From assembly GCF_019649055.1 (NCBI RefSeq), contig NW_026570236.1, forward strand, positions 1,364,001-1,428,000: 64,000 bases of DNA, written 5' to 3'. The DNA comes from Paramacrobiotus metropolitanus. Taxonomy: Eukaryota > Tardigrada > Eutardigrada > Parachela > Macrobiotidae. The notes below the pieces were generated by a model that saw only the letters and a list, made by a program, of their open reading frames with translations, was not told where the DNA came from and made no database searches. The position numbers were made by a program, and so were the translations under genes. Positions 1 through 11,914 of this stretch are shown here, piece by piece (the first letter of the stretch is position 1; each line of letters opens with the position of its first letter).

Positions 1-501
1 CAATGTTTTCTGCAGTGCCACGACGGTTTTCTATCCTCAAACAAATAGAGTGTACGAGGTACTTTATTTTGTAGCATTTGGTCTAAATGGTGTCTCGTAA
101 GCTGGAGGATACAGTAACTAAACCAATAACAAAGACAGTTCTCAAGGGTAGTCCACAGAAATATTGTAAGTAGAAAAGTGTTCAGCACAATCCTAATTGA
201 AATATAACTAAACAATATCGCACTTGGCATTTGCTTATTAAATAAATAGATGCAAAGTAAATTTATTCGATATGAATTTAAAATTGGGAAAATAAAGCAT
301 CAGAGATAAAATTAAAAGTGTCCCTTTTGACATGTACTGTAGATTACGGTTTCCAAAGGGTATACTAAAATATATCTCTGACATTTTAAACTCGAATATT
401 TCCAAAGGAAAAAATTACTACTGTACTCTGTAAAACTAAAAAAATTACTAATATAAAAATTTTACTACTGTAAAAATTGATGTAATAGTTATACAAACTT
501 A

Positions 502-655
502 CAATAGGAAATTTCTTGAAGCAAGTTTTAAAGCACTCATATAATGGATCATCGGTAAAGGTCACTACGACGCCGGTTAATACAGGATACAGAACATTGC
601 CAAATTTGCAACGGACGAAAACGGAGAAAGAATAGTCTATTCGTATGTTTGTCAT
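502..655 (-). CDS. Possible 5' exon of a gene running off the left edge
   Basis: An open frame starts at an ATG (655-653) and ends at a consensus GTAAGT donor near position 501. It would encode about 51 residues including the stretch FVRCKFGNVLYPVLTG and a closely spaced cysteine pair (ECFKTCFKK). A TATA-like box lies about 210 bp upstream on the same strand. I do not recognise a family; the cysteine spacing could belong to a small disulphide-rich extracellular domain. The next exon would lie below position 480 or outside the window and I could not place it. The call rests only on an open frame plus a good donor, so it may be wrong. Confidence 0.25.
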
Positions 656-866
656 TAACGTTCAAGAGCCGAATGCAATTTGCCACAGTTGGTGAAATTG
701 ATTGAAAAATACTCAGCAGTATTAATTTCGAAGTAGCATAGCTATTAGCTGATGACTGATGTTGTATATCGATAGCAGGAATGCTAAGTGATAAGTAAGT
801 ACATTGCCCGGCTGTTGTATTATACCGTATCTGTAGGTGTGCGTCTTATGCAATGTTGCCAACTGA

Positions 867-874
867 TTTATATA
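867..874 (-). promoter_or_regulatory. TATA-like box
   Basis: The minus strand reads TATATAAA here, about 210 bp upstream of the ATG of the possible exon at 655. Spacing to a transcription start cannot be confirmed from sequence. Confidence 0.2.
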
Positions 875-1890
875 CACTTCGTGGCTGTGCAAAGAAATGT
901 AATGTATGTCGCGAAATTTTGCGATACCGATACGCAAATCACAAATGTGTTTAATTTGACATGACAGTGGTGATCTTGAACTTTGAATTTGTGCGACCAT
1001 GCTTCTTTTCGCGCCGATAAAGTGCCAATTTTCTTATCCAATCGGCGCCAACAAATCACCGCAAGATGTGATTTTTTACCGCACTAAACTGGCTGACAGA
1101 GCGTGTACCACGTTTTAAATTAGCGGTGGAGGTCATTTCACTTTCCCCGTGCATGGCATGTGCCGTTGTTATTGTTGCTGAGAGACCATTGACACTTGCA
1201 GTTTCCTCATCGAACAACCATTGTCCATACGCTTATTATTTAAAACTTGGTAAAAGTTTTCTGCACGATGAGGCTATCAGGCTTGTATTAAATAAGAATT
1301 CTGTAGAAATTAATCGTCTTAATCCTCTCCAAGTGCCGCTGACAAACTTAGAACACAAATGTGCCGAAAACTGAAAACTGTGAGATCTTCGACTTTTTCT
1401 ATAAGGAAAGATATTGGTAAACAAGTTCAAATCAATATTATTACTGGTTGGCAGACGTTCAATACAAGTTAGATACACAATTAGTTTGAAAATAAAAGCC
1501 ATTGTAGCAAGATGTATATAAATACAAATAAAAGCGGTAATAAAATGGTGCTGATTCGGCACTTAAGCTTTACTCCTGTAATAAAACCATAACGATCTTT
1601 GTTATGATTACAAAAAGTGCCCATAGGGATAGCCGCTTTACAGCTTTATAGCCCAAATAAAATTAGGTGACTTATTGTCATGACAGAACTGGTATCGCGT
1701 TCTGATAGCTCAACTGTCGGATCGACGATTGATGGAGGAACTTCCCGTCACTAAGCTAGCATATGTGTATCAGCGTAACATTTTCCGCCGAAATAACTAA
1801 AGTATTTTCTGTACTATCTAACTCTGGGTATTAATTACAATAAGCAATCGTAATATATACAGCACAATTCCAAAAAAACCAACAACTTGT

Positions 1891-2033
1891 TTACTGGATT
1901 TTGAAACGAGCGTTGGTAAAATTTTTGATGCAGTCTGTCGATGCACAGATATTGTCTAAATTTTGACACGATACAGAGTTTGTTTTGCAGAACTCTTTGA
2001 CCATATTTTGAACCCATTTATATATCAAAATAA
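1891..2033 (-). CDS. Possible terminal exon of a small cysteine-containing protein
   Basis: A frame opens just after a CATTTAG acceptor (2040-2034) and ends at a TAA stop (1893-1891). It encodes about 46 residues beginning ILIYKWVQNMVKEFCKT and has four cysteines (one in EFCK, one in SVSC, one in NICAS, one in TDCIK). The composition looks coding rather than random, and the residues resemble the C-terminus of a small secreted protein. I could not find the upstream exon with certainty; an ATG near 2250 with a hydrophobic start (MKGVFISFALA) is one candidate. No family is recognised. Confidence 0.3.
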
Positions 2034-2882
2034 CTAAATGAGTTGATATAATGCAATAGTAATAGTATTATGTTTGGTAAATTTAATTTACTTAGCGTTT
2101 AATAGATTGAAATTTTGTTTCTAGTGCTTTTTAAAGTAAAATTTCTTGGAAAATATCATTGAGTGCGAAATCAAAGTTAGAAACGCGGTTGACTACGAAA
2201 TTTATTCGTGCCAAAGCAAAACTGATAAAAACCCCTTTCATTACAACGGAATCGTGAAACGACATTTAACCTTGCATAGCATTGTACCAAATAATATTTT
2301 CATTAATATTTAATGTGCCGTATGAATGCGGAAACGGCAAGTGTACCTGAGAAGCCACAGCCAAAAGAAAAACCGGCAGAGATAAGCGCGCACGAAGAAT
2401 AACTTGACATACATTTTGTAGGTTTGATAATTTCTAACACAGATATCAAATGGACGGTGTATGTGTTCTCCGGTTAATTGTTCTTACCGATTTGCGCATA
2501 CATTACTAATCTCCCGTGGTGTCCGTCAACGGATGCCGGCGTGCGGCCGCGGACGGATTCTGCACGACCGCTTGAATAATTGCACAGATCCATCTCTCGC
2601 TTATTCATGCGCCGTGTATGTCAAGAAGGGCAGGAAAAAGGGTAACGCTTTCTTTATGCGGCCCCGGGCGGAAACCGGCGCATACTCATATAATAACGCT
2701 ACAGTCCGGCCACAATTCCATCATACCAACCATCATCATCACATCGAGCGGAGTTTAATTTTTGCCGAGCCGAATTACACAGTGGTCAAGCCGATCGCCT
2801 TATTGATTACACCACTTCACGGAACCATCTGCTGTTCCGGTGTTGTTCGGGTGGATACATTTATAAGATCACTCAGTCCACC
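2034..2882. other. 5' flank of the glycine-rich gene
   Basis: The stretch includes a GC-richer block (about 2500-2860) that is open for 145 codons on the plus strand but shows no domain, no signal peptide and biased histidine/arginine content. I read it as promoter-proximal sequence of the gene starting at 2883. TTTATAAG at about 2859-2866 lies only 17 bp before the start codon, too close for a normal TATA box. Confidence 0.4.
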
Positions 2883-3984
2883 ATGCGGATTCTTTTAGCA
2901 ACCGCCGTCCTTTTGGGCGTTGCCGTTCTAGGTAAGCCTAAACCATGAAATGCATTTTAAAATTATACTCTTCTCTATTATAATGAAATGATTTTAAGGA
3001 CTTCTACAAATGTTTCAATAACTATTTGTTATTGTGTTTACCCGCCTAGCCTATATAGCGAACTTTTCAGTACCAAAATAAGAAAAAAACCGTCATTTTA
3101 TAAAGTTTCTCTAGTATTTGTTAACGGAGCATTAGTTGGTCGAGAAATTGGTTGATTATCACGAAATGCAAGTAGTATTTGGATTGCTAATCACGGACAT
3201 GATGTCTTATAGCATACGGCCAGAGTTCCAGTTACAGCGACAACAGCGGCACAGCGACCATGGCCAGCGCAGCCTCCAGCAGCTACGGATCCAGCAACAA
3301 TAACGCTGCCAGCTCATACGGTGGATCCAGCGGCGGCGGAAGCTACGGCGGATCATCCAGCGGTGGTTATGGCGGATCATCCAGCGGTGGTTATGGCGGC
3401 AGCACCGGCGGCTCCGGCGGAGGCTATGGTGACCTTTTCAGCTTCCCCTTCGGTTATTCTAGCGGTTACGGCTACGGCTACAGAAGGTACATCCCTGTGC
3501 CATGGTGGATCTGGTACCCATCCAGCTTCGGTTACAACAAGGGATTCGGCTTTGGCATGAACGGTGGTGGATTCGGTGGTGGATTGGGAGGTGGTGGCGG
3601 CGGATACGGCGGTGGTGGATATGGAGGTGGGGGCAAGTGATTCGAAATATAGAAATTTCAACATAAGGCTTGTAAAGTTATTATGACCTGCGAAATAATA
3701 CCTTTTCAGTACCTGTACATGTATTACGTGAAATTTGTACCAGAGACTGATGATATTTAAAACAAATACAGTATATAACAAAATAACACTAATTAGTTTT
3801 GTACCATCGGTGGATATTCGCCGTTTGCATCTTTAGTACTCTTCCGACTTGGAAAGTGAAACGAGAAAATCATACAAAATAACATTGCAAAATTTTGGTA
3901 GATGTTAGTATGATATGTGGCTTCACTGTTCTTAAAACAAGTTTTTTTTATAATCCAGGTGGCGGCGGCGGATATGGAAAGTAA
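2883..3984 (+). CDS. Secreted glycine/serine/tyrosine-rich protein
   Basis: Exon 1 (2883-2931) encodes MRILLATAVLLGVAVL in a CCACCATG start context and ends in phase 1 at GTAAGC. Exon 2 begins at 3213 after a TATAG acceptor in matching phase, giving a signal peptide followed by YGQSSSYSDN. The mature protein is made of GGY, GGS and GSS repeats, an aromatic centre (VPWWIWYP) and a polyglycine C-terminus. Reading through exon 2 to the TGA at 3638-3640 gives 158 residues. An alternative phase-1 donor at 3627 joins a mini-exon at 3959-3984 (GGGGYGK then stop), giving 162 residues. Proteins of this composition are typically cuticle, silk or adhesive components, but that role is inferred only from composition. 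It is the only plus-strand gene I recognise. Confidence 0.75.
3347..3394 (+). repeat. Two tandem 24-bp coding repeats
   Basis: A 24-bp unit beginning GGCGGATCATCCAGC occurs twice back to back inside the glycine-rich reading frame, encoding GGSSSGGY twice. It is a length-variable type of repeat typical of low-complexity structural proteins. Confidence 0.8.
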
Positions 3985-4866
3985 AAGAGTAAGCAGCTCT
4001 GAAGCATCCACAAACTGCAAAATAATTTCTTACCGCTAATATTTTTCCAGGTTATCGATGATAGAGCGGAAACGGCAGTAGTGGTAAGTTTTTGTCATGA
4101 CTTCGCATTGCCGCTAAAATAATTGCTGACCGTGATCTTTTTTGTCTCACAGACGACATCGGCAAATGTTAATCAGGCCATCCGGTCATTGTTTAATATT
4201 CTCACCGGCTTCCTCATCATCTACTGCACGCTTTCGTGTCCAATTAACAAAACCGCCCATTCCAACGTCTCTCAAGTTCAAACCGCGCATTGCCTGCATC
4301 TCAACACACAATCAACACACTTCCGATTCGTGATGACCTCTCTGTAAAGTCCGCCTGAGGCAAACCGTACTTCAAGCTTTTTTAACATCCGCTCAGTCTT
4401 TGTGTCATCTGTTCTTGTAGTTTTTTTTTGTTCCGTATTCCTCTCTGTATAACTGTTTTTTTTGGTGGCTGGTCCATCAATCGACGTCGAGTTATTGTTT
4501 GTATAATGCCGTATAACACTGATGAGAAAATTATATTCTGACCCTGTTTGCTCATAACCGCAATTTTGACTTGTGTCTGTACAATGCATAGTTGTTGGCT
4601 AATAAGATAACGTTAACTGTTCTCTGCAAAGTAATCATCATTTCTCACGCATTAATAATACCGCTTAACTGATTGTCAGTTAACACTGGTGTTGCTTTTA
4701 AACATTTCCTAACCGGTTTACTGTTCCTTTTATTGCAGCCTTGACATAAATCAACAAATTCGATAACCATGAAATAATCGCCTGGCTAATTTTTCGACAA
4801 ACACACAAAAACTCTTGAGAAAAACTTATTTTCAGAATACTGATAAAATAAAAGATTTGCGTGATT
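3985..4866. other. Flank between convergent genes
   Basis: This is the downstream flank of the plus-strand glycine-rich gene and of the minus-strand astacin gene, which converge here. Only short frames without motifs are present, so it is probably 3' UTR sequence of either gene. Confidence 0.5.
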
Positions 4867-7800
4867 TCATGAACACGTATCAAGAAACCCGCTTGACTGC
4901 CAATAACATCCGTAATGATCGCACAGATAAAGAAACCCGTTATCGTACAGACGTAATTCAGGTTCGACATAATCCGGTGAATAGGTCCCGGTGTACCATA
5001 AAAGATTGTCATATTCGTCGTACATCATAAGATTACCATCATCCTGTAGCGTCACACGGGCAATGGTCTGCCGTGCCATCGCTTTGAAGCCGTGGCGATG
5101 ATCACAGCGTCGCCATACAATGAGGTGATGTCCATGTTGCCGGTCTATTTCCAGGGAAAACAGTTTGTTGGGGGACGCATATGATGACTCCAAATCCAGA
5201 TTTTCCCCCGCTCTCAAAATAACTGCCACAAAAATCACAGCAACCCTAATTTCTGAATAATTATTGTATGTAATTAATGTAATGTTTGGACTGCATATTT
5301 AATTAATCATATTTATTTTACAGGTGTACATACAGTCTGTAGGTATTCTGTAGTTGCTATCAAAGTGGTTTTTCTAATTGCCATACCGCAGCCGACAAAT
5401 GTGCAATTTTACAGAGACCGATAAATGAGGTGTACAGGCAAACTATGTAAGACTTAAAAAACGTGAAACGGCCAGTCGGTTCGCGGTTTAAAATTTTAGC
5501 AATTATATATGGGCACAATATGCGCGAGTATTTGCGTTTTAACCTTGTAGATAACTGCATTTAATATTGTAGATAACCGCAATACTTACCATGATGTTTA
5601 TACATTTTTGCAGGTATGTACTCCGATGTACCATTGCAACCATGATTATGGTGACCGGACGATCTCCAATACGCTCCCACCGTATAATTGCTTAGATACA
5701 AATACCCAGAGTCCGAAACAACCAGCTGGGATTCACCATAGCCCCAGGTTTCGCTAGTCCAATAAGGAACTCGCAGACCTCCATTAACATCCCATTTTTC
5801 CAATTGAAAATGCCCATCATCGGGTAGTATGGCTCGTACTGACGGCAGTCCATTGGTGTGCGTCATGAATACCGGCCAACCATCGCATTCACGATACAAC
5901 ACCAGATTGTGGTCAGATTGTAACACCAGCCGAAAGGTCATAGACGGAGAAAAGTAGTTCTTGCCCACGGTCAAGGCTTCGTTCATTTGTAAGGCCACTG
6001 GAATTATACAAAAATCCAGTAATGGAGGTCCTGTACGGTTAATTATGAATTCATAATGTCATTTACTTTGACCACACATAGGATGATTGCGCATAGACTC
6101 CTCCCAGTTAATGCGCGGAATCTCAGATTCATCCATACAGCCGTAAGCCAGTTTAATTTTTACGGCATCCAAGAAACTAAGATTGATCCTCTGTCCGATG
6201 CACTGGGCCGGTTTTCTCGTGGGCACAATCACCGGTACACTGCTGTCCTTGGCGAAATCGAAGATCGAATAATGTAACACGGAAGAGTAATCGTATGGCA
6301 GGCCGAATGTTCTTCCATTCCGTGAGTCAAAATTGAAAGCTGCGCCTGCACAGTATACATATTTTTTGGGACAATGCTTTATTTAGTATATATGGAGACA
6401 AGGTAAGGCACAAGCATAATATAGGGCACAATGTATCTTTAATAAGCAATAGCTACCAGGTTAACACAAAATACAAGCGTGGACACTTCTACACAATAAA
6501 AATTTAAACATTAAAAAACAATGCAAATCTCTGGGGTATGTATCCGTGGGTCAAAAGGCAAAACTAGTTAACACAGCGGTAGCACTTCTCTTATTCACTG
6601 AAACGTCGCTTGGTCAAAGCAGCAGAACGCGCTTCTCCAGTTAATTCCCGAATTTCTCGGGCCCATAAAATGTTAAAGCTCAGTCAAAAACACCCAACGT
6701 TTCAACAATGTGAATAATTATGTCAATGCATACTTTGATACTATACTATCGATATAACAACGATGATGCCTAATCACGTTCTTGTTCGTTATGGTCTTCG
6801 CCCTACCTGTTAATATGTTTTCGTAGTTGATGGTGACATACTCATCTCGATCCCGGCGGCTCATTTCGTGGAAGAATCCCAAAGCATGCATCACTTCGTG
6901 CTGGATTGTCCCAAGCTCTTTGACACACTGGGATGAAAGCTCGATCATCTGCATGCCGGTCCTCCGACCGATGCAGGATGCGCACCTGGTAACCAACAAA
7001 ATAACGGCAGGGTATTTAATAATTCTGGTACGGTTTTATTGTACTCGTACGTATGACAGTATTAGAAAATTAACTTTATGAACTCCATCGTAGGACACAT
7101 GAGGGAACGTACATCCTGCTCTTCGCAAACCGGATGTAGTGTTTATGTCGAGATGTGTATTCAATAAATCTGACACAATCCGTTGTAGCATCGGAAATTT
7201 CTCGTAGAGCTTTCCTTATATTCATCCGCTCTTCGGTATCTATCAGAAACCTCCCCTTAGCATTAATGTTGTTGTTGGTTTGCAGAAAAAAATACTTTAC
7301 TGAAGCCCGAGCTAATTAAATACGGGATTATTCCGTCTGGCCATCGGATATTCTTATCATTGGAAAAGTTGTTGCCACCTTCCGACACCTGCATAAACAA
7401 TGCAAAAAATAAACGCTAAAATTGTAGATATCGGTATATAATGAAGTTATGAACTATGAAATATAGAAAAAATTAAAAAAATTATGACAAATTAACGATA
7501 TAAACGTTAAAGTAAATAGCAACGAAAATTTAGCACACAAAAGTCCTGCGGCAAACTGTGCAAAAAAAGAAGGGCATACTCACGTTTGTTTTTCCCGAAT
7601 CGCGATCAATCTCTTTGATATCGCCTTCGAATAAACTGGTTTGGTATTCCATAGCATCATTATCTTGTCCCAAGTATTTTTCTAAGATTTCCGGCGATAT
7701 GTACGATTTCCAGTCTAGAGTTGGCACAAAAATAAATAAATGTGCAACAATCCTTCTAGTTTTGGACCTATACCTACCAACAATTTTAGTGTTGCAGCAA

Positions 7801-8253
7801 TGTTGGCAGCTTGGCAGTACTTGCCTGCGGGTAACTGTGAATAGACAATTCCAGAGTGCATAAAAAAATGGATCCAGATCTGTGCAAACAACCATCTGCA
7901 TTGGTTTCTCCTGATATTCATTTTTAAGGAATATGATAAAATTACTGTATATCGTTAACATATGTCTGTCTCATTAACATTTGCAGTTCCTGAATTTAGT
8001 ATGTTTATAGAAGTATCTATGAATTAAGCATGTCGAAGTGTACTTGCGCTTGTGAGCCCTGCTACCTCACACGGAAGTCAGGAAATGACACATTATCAGA
8101 TAAAAATTCGATCGGATAATCATTGTCATTTGTCAGTGCTGAATCTGCTGATGAGCCCTGCACCCAGCAAGAGATTTCATTTAGATAACTGCCGAGATAG
8201 TTGATAAAAATGACAGCAAAGAAAATTGTAACCAGCAAAGAAAATTGTGGCAT
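4867..8253 (-). CDS. Pro-astacin metalloprotease fused to two bulb-type lectin domains
   Basis: Nine exons were derived by hand: 8253-8071, 7879-7774, 7714-7584, 7388-7296, 7255-7113, 6985-6807, 6345-6067, 5997-5590 and 5252 (or 5222)-4867. All phases agree, giving about 635 (or 625) residues. A signal peptide starts MPQFSLLVTIFFAVIFI. The propeptide carries the FEGD aspartate-switch motif (about 125-128). The catalytic domain starts near RWPDGIIPY and carries HEVMHALGFFHE, so the zinc ligands are H248, H252 and H258 and the base is E249. The Met-turn reads SVLHY (residues 300-304), with Leu in place of the usual Met. Exon 7 joins exon 8 in phase 1 and continues straight into a B-lectin domain with QSDHNLVLY, a perfect QxDxNxVxY site. 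Exon 9 adds a second, weaker lectin domain (QDDGNLMMY). The product should be a secreted zinc endopeptidase tethered to mannose-type glycans. Start chosen: the only ATG preceding the hydrophobic signal. Confidence 0.85.
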
Positions 8254-8555
8254 ACAGTATATATACTCGTAGAAGATATAAAATCTTGAATAATAAACGT
8301 GCAATACATATGTATTACGAGTACATTTCACTCACTTTCAGCATTTTCTGCAGTACTATAGTTAGCATTGTGTAAAATACACAATACGTGAATTAAGTCC
8401 GTGTCCATCAAAGTGATCAAACTGCAATTTGTATGTAGACAAAATACAGAGCATAACACAGCCTTGCAAACAGGATCACAATAGATCACAATAGGTATAA
8501 TAGTATTTATAAAATACAGAATAGTAGTTTACACTAGCTTTGCAGTGGCGCCGAC

Positions 8556-11094
8556 TTAAGAACCACAATTCTTAGTCCTGTACTCTTGAATAATTCTTCC
8601 TTCCGGTCTGATTATTTCGCTGAGCCCAATGTCAACATGCGGAAGGAACATCCCCAGATAAGGACTATCTGGCACGACATAATAAAAGTAATCTTCTTTA
8701 ACCAGCTCCTCGTCGTCTTCATACCGGTAGGCTTGCGCTAAAATACTGACGATATCCGTCCGTTCATTGCGCAGCCGATGCGTCTGGTATAAATCCGACC
8801 TCATCCACGTAATGTTGCCCGTATGAAACGTCTGTGTTTTTATCAATACCGGGTCTTCATAGCTCATATTTACAATGGGATTGTACCATTCAAATGTGAC
8901 AGATCCCTGCAGGATCTTAAAAACCCCTGAGGTGTTACCGTGATTGTGCACCGCGCTGTAGTGACCTTTCGGCCAGATTTCCATCACCATTTCCTGACCG
9001 GGCGCTCGCAGAAGGTTGCGCGGACCGGGTACGCGAATATAGGCGGCGCTCTTGCGACCGGCACGCATTTTGCCGGCTAAAATTTTGTGCAACGTACAGC
9101 CCGGTATTTCCAGCGAATAGTTTATAGCAGCGAGTTCTTCAGGAGTTAGCGTAAAGGCGTTTACGTCTTCGAGGATTCCGGCAATCAAGGTATCATACTC
9201 CGAACTTCTTGGTCTTAATCTAATTAGCGGATGTCGCATTCGGGGCGCGTCCGGCTCCACCAGAACGGGTGATAGGTCTGCAATGGTTGGCTGCGGTTTC
9301 AGCTTGACATGGTCAACGACAGCCACACCGTCAGCCAAAACGACGCTTTCAATCGCGCCAATCAATGGATCGAAATCGATATTAGGTAGTGACGAAAAAT
9401 GGAACAGAACGTTGTTTTCCATTTCGTATCCATAACCGAATTTGATAAAAGGGAGCAAATCGCCGGCTCGCCGCGAGGAGAACGATATCCAGTGTGTTGA
9501 CTGGGAGCAGTTTGGATGTGTTAGACTGTGCGCTGGTGACCTTCGGATTTGTTCTTCGAAGACCGTGGAATCTGTGCTTTCCAGCTGGACATTCCGATCC
9601 GTGACATATAGAATGATCTTGCCCAAGCCGATGCGATACAGCTCTTGGTCGGCTCGTAGTGGCCGCAAAGCGTATCGTACTGTTCCTAGGCCTAATATCC
9701 ATTAAGCAAATACTTTTAATGTCAACATTTACTTACACTATTTTACGGAGTGCTTTATTTTACAGAATATGGACTCACCTTTGGCGTTTTGGAGATAAAT
9801 ACGCTCCGCAATATCGGCGTCTGTTAAAGGTTTTCGTAATTTCTTAACCGGTGCCAAGATCCTCGTGCCGCTTCTACCCACAGATGCCGACGAAATGCCG
9901 TTGTTGTTTGTAATTTCCAAATCGTCAGTATTCCTCACGATGGTCGGGTCTCCATCGGGACCTAACAGTAAACATGTGTATCACATTTCTGTAACTGATA
10001 GATCTCAAGCTTTTCCGACACGGTACTTTTTTTGCACTTCGAATGTTATGTAATTTCGTAACTGTCATTTTTCGAAGAGAAATTTATGCGGAACACCGGC
10101 TGCAAACGTACAATATATGCGTACCTGAATCGAGACAAGGCTGTACACGTTTCACACTGCTGATTCCTGTGTGCTGGGTATATTCATCCGGACAGGTGAC
10201 CCGCGCACTGGCATCTTGATTGCACATAATTGCCCTTGGAATGTATCCTTCAAGAGCTTTGCAGTATATTTCGTTTAATTTCTGGTTCACTGCCAGATAA
10301 AGCAAAGTTGCGTTTGTGGTTGCGGAAATAGTAGGTGTTACTTACTGGTTAATATAGTGTAATCGAACCCAAACTGATGGTGCGGGTTATCTTTTCTTCT
10401 CGGCCCCAGGTCCATAGTAATCTTGAGAGCGGGGACCTTATGGTACCGGGACAATACATGTGCAACAGATGCCAGTGTCGTCTTGGGCAAATTTGGAGAT
10501 ATTCCACCGGGAATGATTTTTAACAGGGGCTGTTTCCATTCACTGCTATCGTAAACCCGGATGGTGTGGGTTTTGTCCAAATTTGAAACCCTGAAATGAA
10601 ACAGTTGCCAACCAGTTAATACAGAACTGTTGCAGCTTGTTTGTAATTAATGTAGCGTACGGAATATGCAGGTAAATTGCAGACAGGGTAGTGCAATTAC
10701 TTGGCGTCGTAACCTCCACCGTGCAGTTTAGTTTGGGAACATTTTGGAATCGCAGTCTACCGGCTCGAAGAGCGGGATCACCGGAATCAGGGCACGGAAG
10801 CACGTAGGCAGTTTTGCAGTAGTGCTCCAAGATCACTGTTTAATAATTTCGGTAAAGTAAGGGTTTCAAAAAAGCAATACTTTGGCGTTTATACAAAGGA
10901 AGACATAATATATATACGTTTATACAAATGAAAATAACGAGAATCTTTTTAAACCTTAACATTCATGCAGCCTTACCTTCGTGTCTTTCAGCAGAACAGA
11001 ATATCGCATTCATAGTAACATTCAGTAACAAAATCACTGTGTAATACAACAAGTAAAACGCTTTTCTAGAATTTATTCTCGGGAATATTAGCAT
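8556..11094 (-). CDS. Secreted CUB-domain protein with cysteine-dioxygenase-like cupin
   Basis: Six exons with matching phases: 11094-10977, 10835-10661, 10590-10346, 10289-10125, 9961-9779 and 9691-8556, giving 673 residues. The N-terminus is a signal sequence (AFYLLYYTVILLLNVTMNA). A CUB-like domain follows (about 45-180: LNCTVEVTTP, IRVYDSSEW, QFGFDYTIL). A cysteine-bearing linker and an unassigned middle domain (GDLLPFIKFGYGYE) come next. The C-terminal cupin reads GHYSAVHNHG...GVFKILQG and later THRLRN, matching the iron-binding 3-His arrangement of cysteine dioxygenase (H544, H546, H600). The cysteine that mammalian enzymes crosslink to tyrosine is Gly here, as in bacterial enzymes. Known CDOs are cytosolic, so a secreted CUB fusion is odd. 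Substrate is unknown; thiol dioxygenase activity is inferred from the motif only. The second-exon donor was chosen because it alone keeps the CUB frame. Confidence 0.8.
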
Positions 11095-11914
11095 TTTGCC
11101 TCTTTCTCAAAAGATAATTAGACGAAGCTTATTTTCGCTCGAGGCAGTAAGGAAGCATAAATTTGATGGTATAAATAACCAATGATAAGTATCAAGACGT
11201 CTTTGGAAAGTCAATCAGTTGGTAATTAACATAATTATTGCACTGCAGCTGGAGGTAGATCATAATGCCTTACAAATGAGTAACAGTAAATACCAAGATT
11301 TGCTCATGAAAGGCAACTTTTTTACGATTCCGCTACGGTTGGCGTGGAAAGTCATCACTGTGCGCCAGAGTGTGCGGGCTTTATCGTCAGTGCCCGGGAA
11401 ATGATGCACTGTTCGCCGAACAAAATTAATAGATTGTCTTGATATGAGACTGTTAACTTCCACCATCTGATGGTGCACAGCGATCTGATTTAAGCGATAA
11501 AATATAAGCTATCTAGATGACCACGGATCCACGCACAGATTGCGACGATTCGCATTATGGCATTAAAATTCCCAGGACTTGGGACTTAGGCTGCCTGCGT
11601 GTTAGGGTAAGTGTTATCAGTGTTATTGCCTAATAACTGCGTAACGTAGTTTCCCTGTGGAGTTACTTTTACGTCTTCTATAATTTATTTTTGATGTAAT
11701 TTAATTTTATGCACGGTATAGACGGTTTGCATTCATCAACACGTTCAGTAAACTCTACTGGTAGTTTTGCAGTGCCCGCAAAAAGCGAGTGCACTTCCTA
11801 GTAATTAATGGTTGGATTGTTATTCCGTTGTAATTTAAGTTTGAAACATGCAGTTAAGAGTTTAGGATTATGCGGCAATGTTTTTATTACGAGTACAAAA
11901 GGGCTTATGAAAAT
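11095..11914. other. Intergenic spacer before the cyclase array
   Basis: The spacer holds the TATA box above and the 3' flank of cyclase copy A. No exon or repeat of note was seen. Confidence 0.6.
11170..11177 (-). promoter_or_regulatory. TATA box of the CUB-cupin gene
   Basis: The minus strand reads TATTTATA about 75 bp upstream of the ATG at 11094. The spacing fits a transcription start near 11145 and a short 5' UTR. Confidence 0.4.

Larger units (their letters stand above)
1..1890. other. Stretch without a confident gene
   Basis: Apart from the weak exon at 502-655 and its TATA-like box, I find only AT-rich sequence and short open frames with no family motif, no run of consistent splice sites and no repeats of note. 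Confidence 0.5.

Noticed and set aside
722-1059. Two overlapping minus-strand frames
   Set aside because: No motif or splice-site support; they overlap each other and contain the TATA-like box.
2461-2898. 145-codon plus-strand open frame just before the glycine-rich gene
   Set aside because: It has no domain, signal peptide or natural composition and overlaps the promoter and start of the real gene; the GC-rich base content is enough to keep it open.
4867-5252. Second lectin domain as a separate small secreted gene
   Set aside because: The apparent hydrophobic start has no ATG, while the acceptor phase matches exon 8, so it is better read as the last exon of the astacin gene.
5590-5997. Horizontal transfer of the bulb-lectin domain from plant or bacterium
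   Set aside because: The exons have normal introns and base composition, and this domain also occurs in some animals; nothing here supports transfer.
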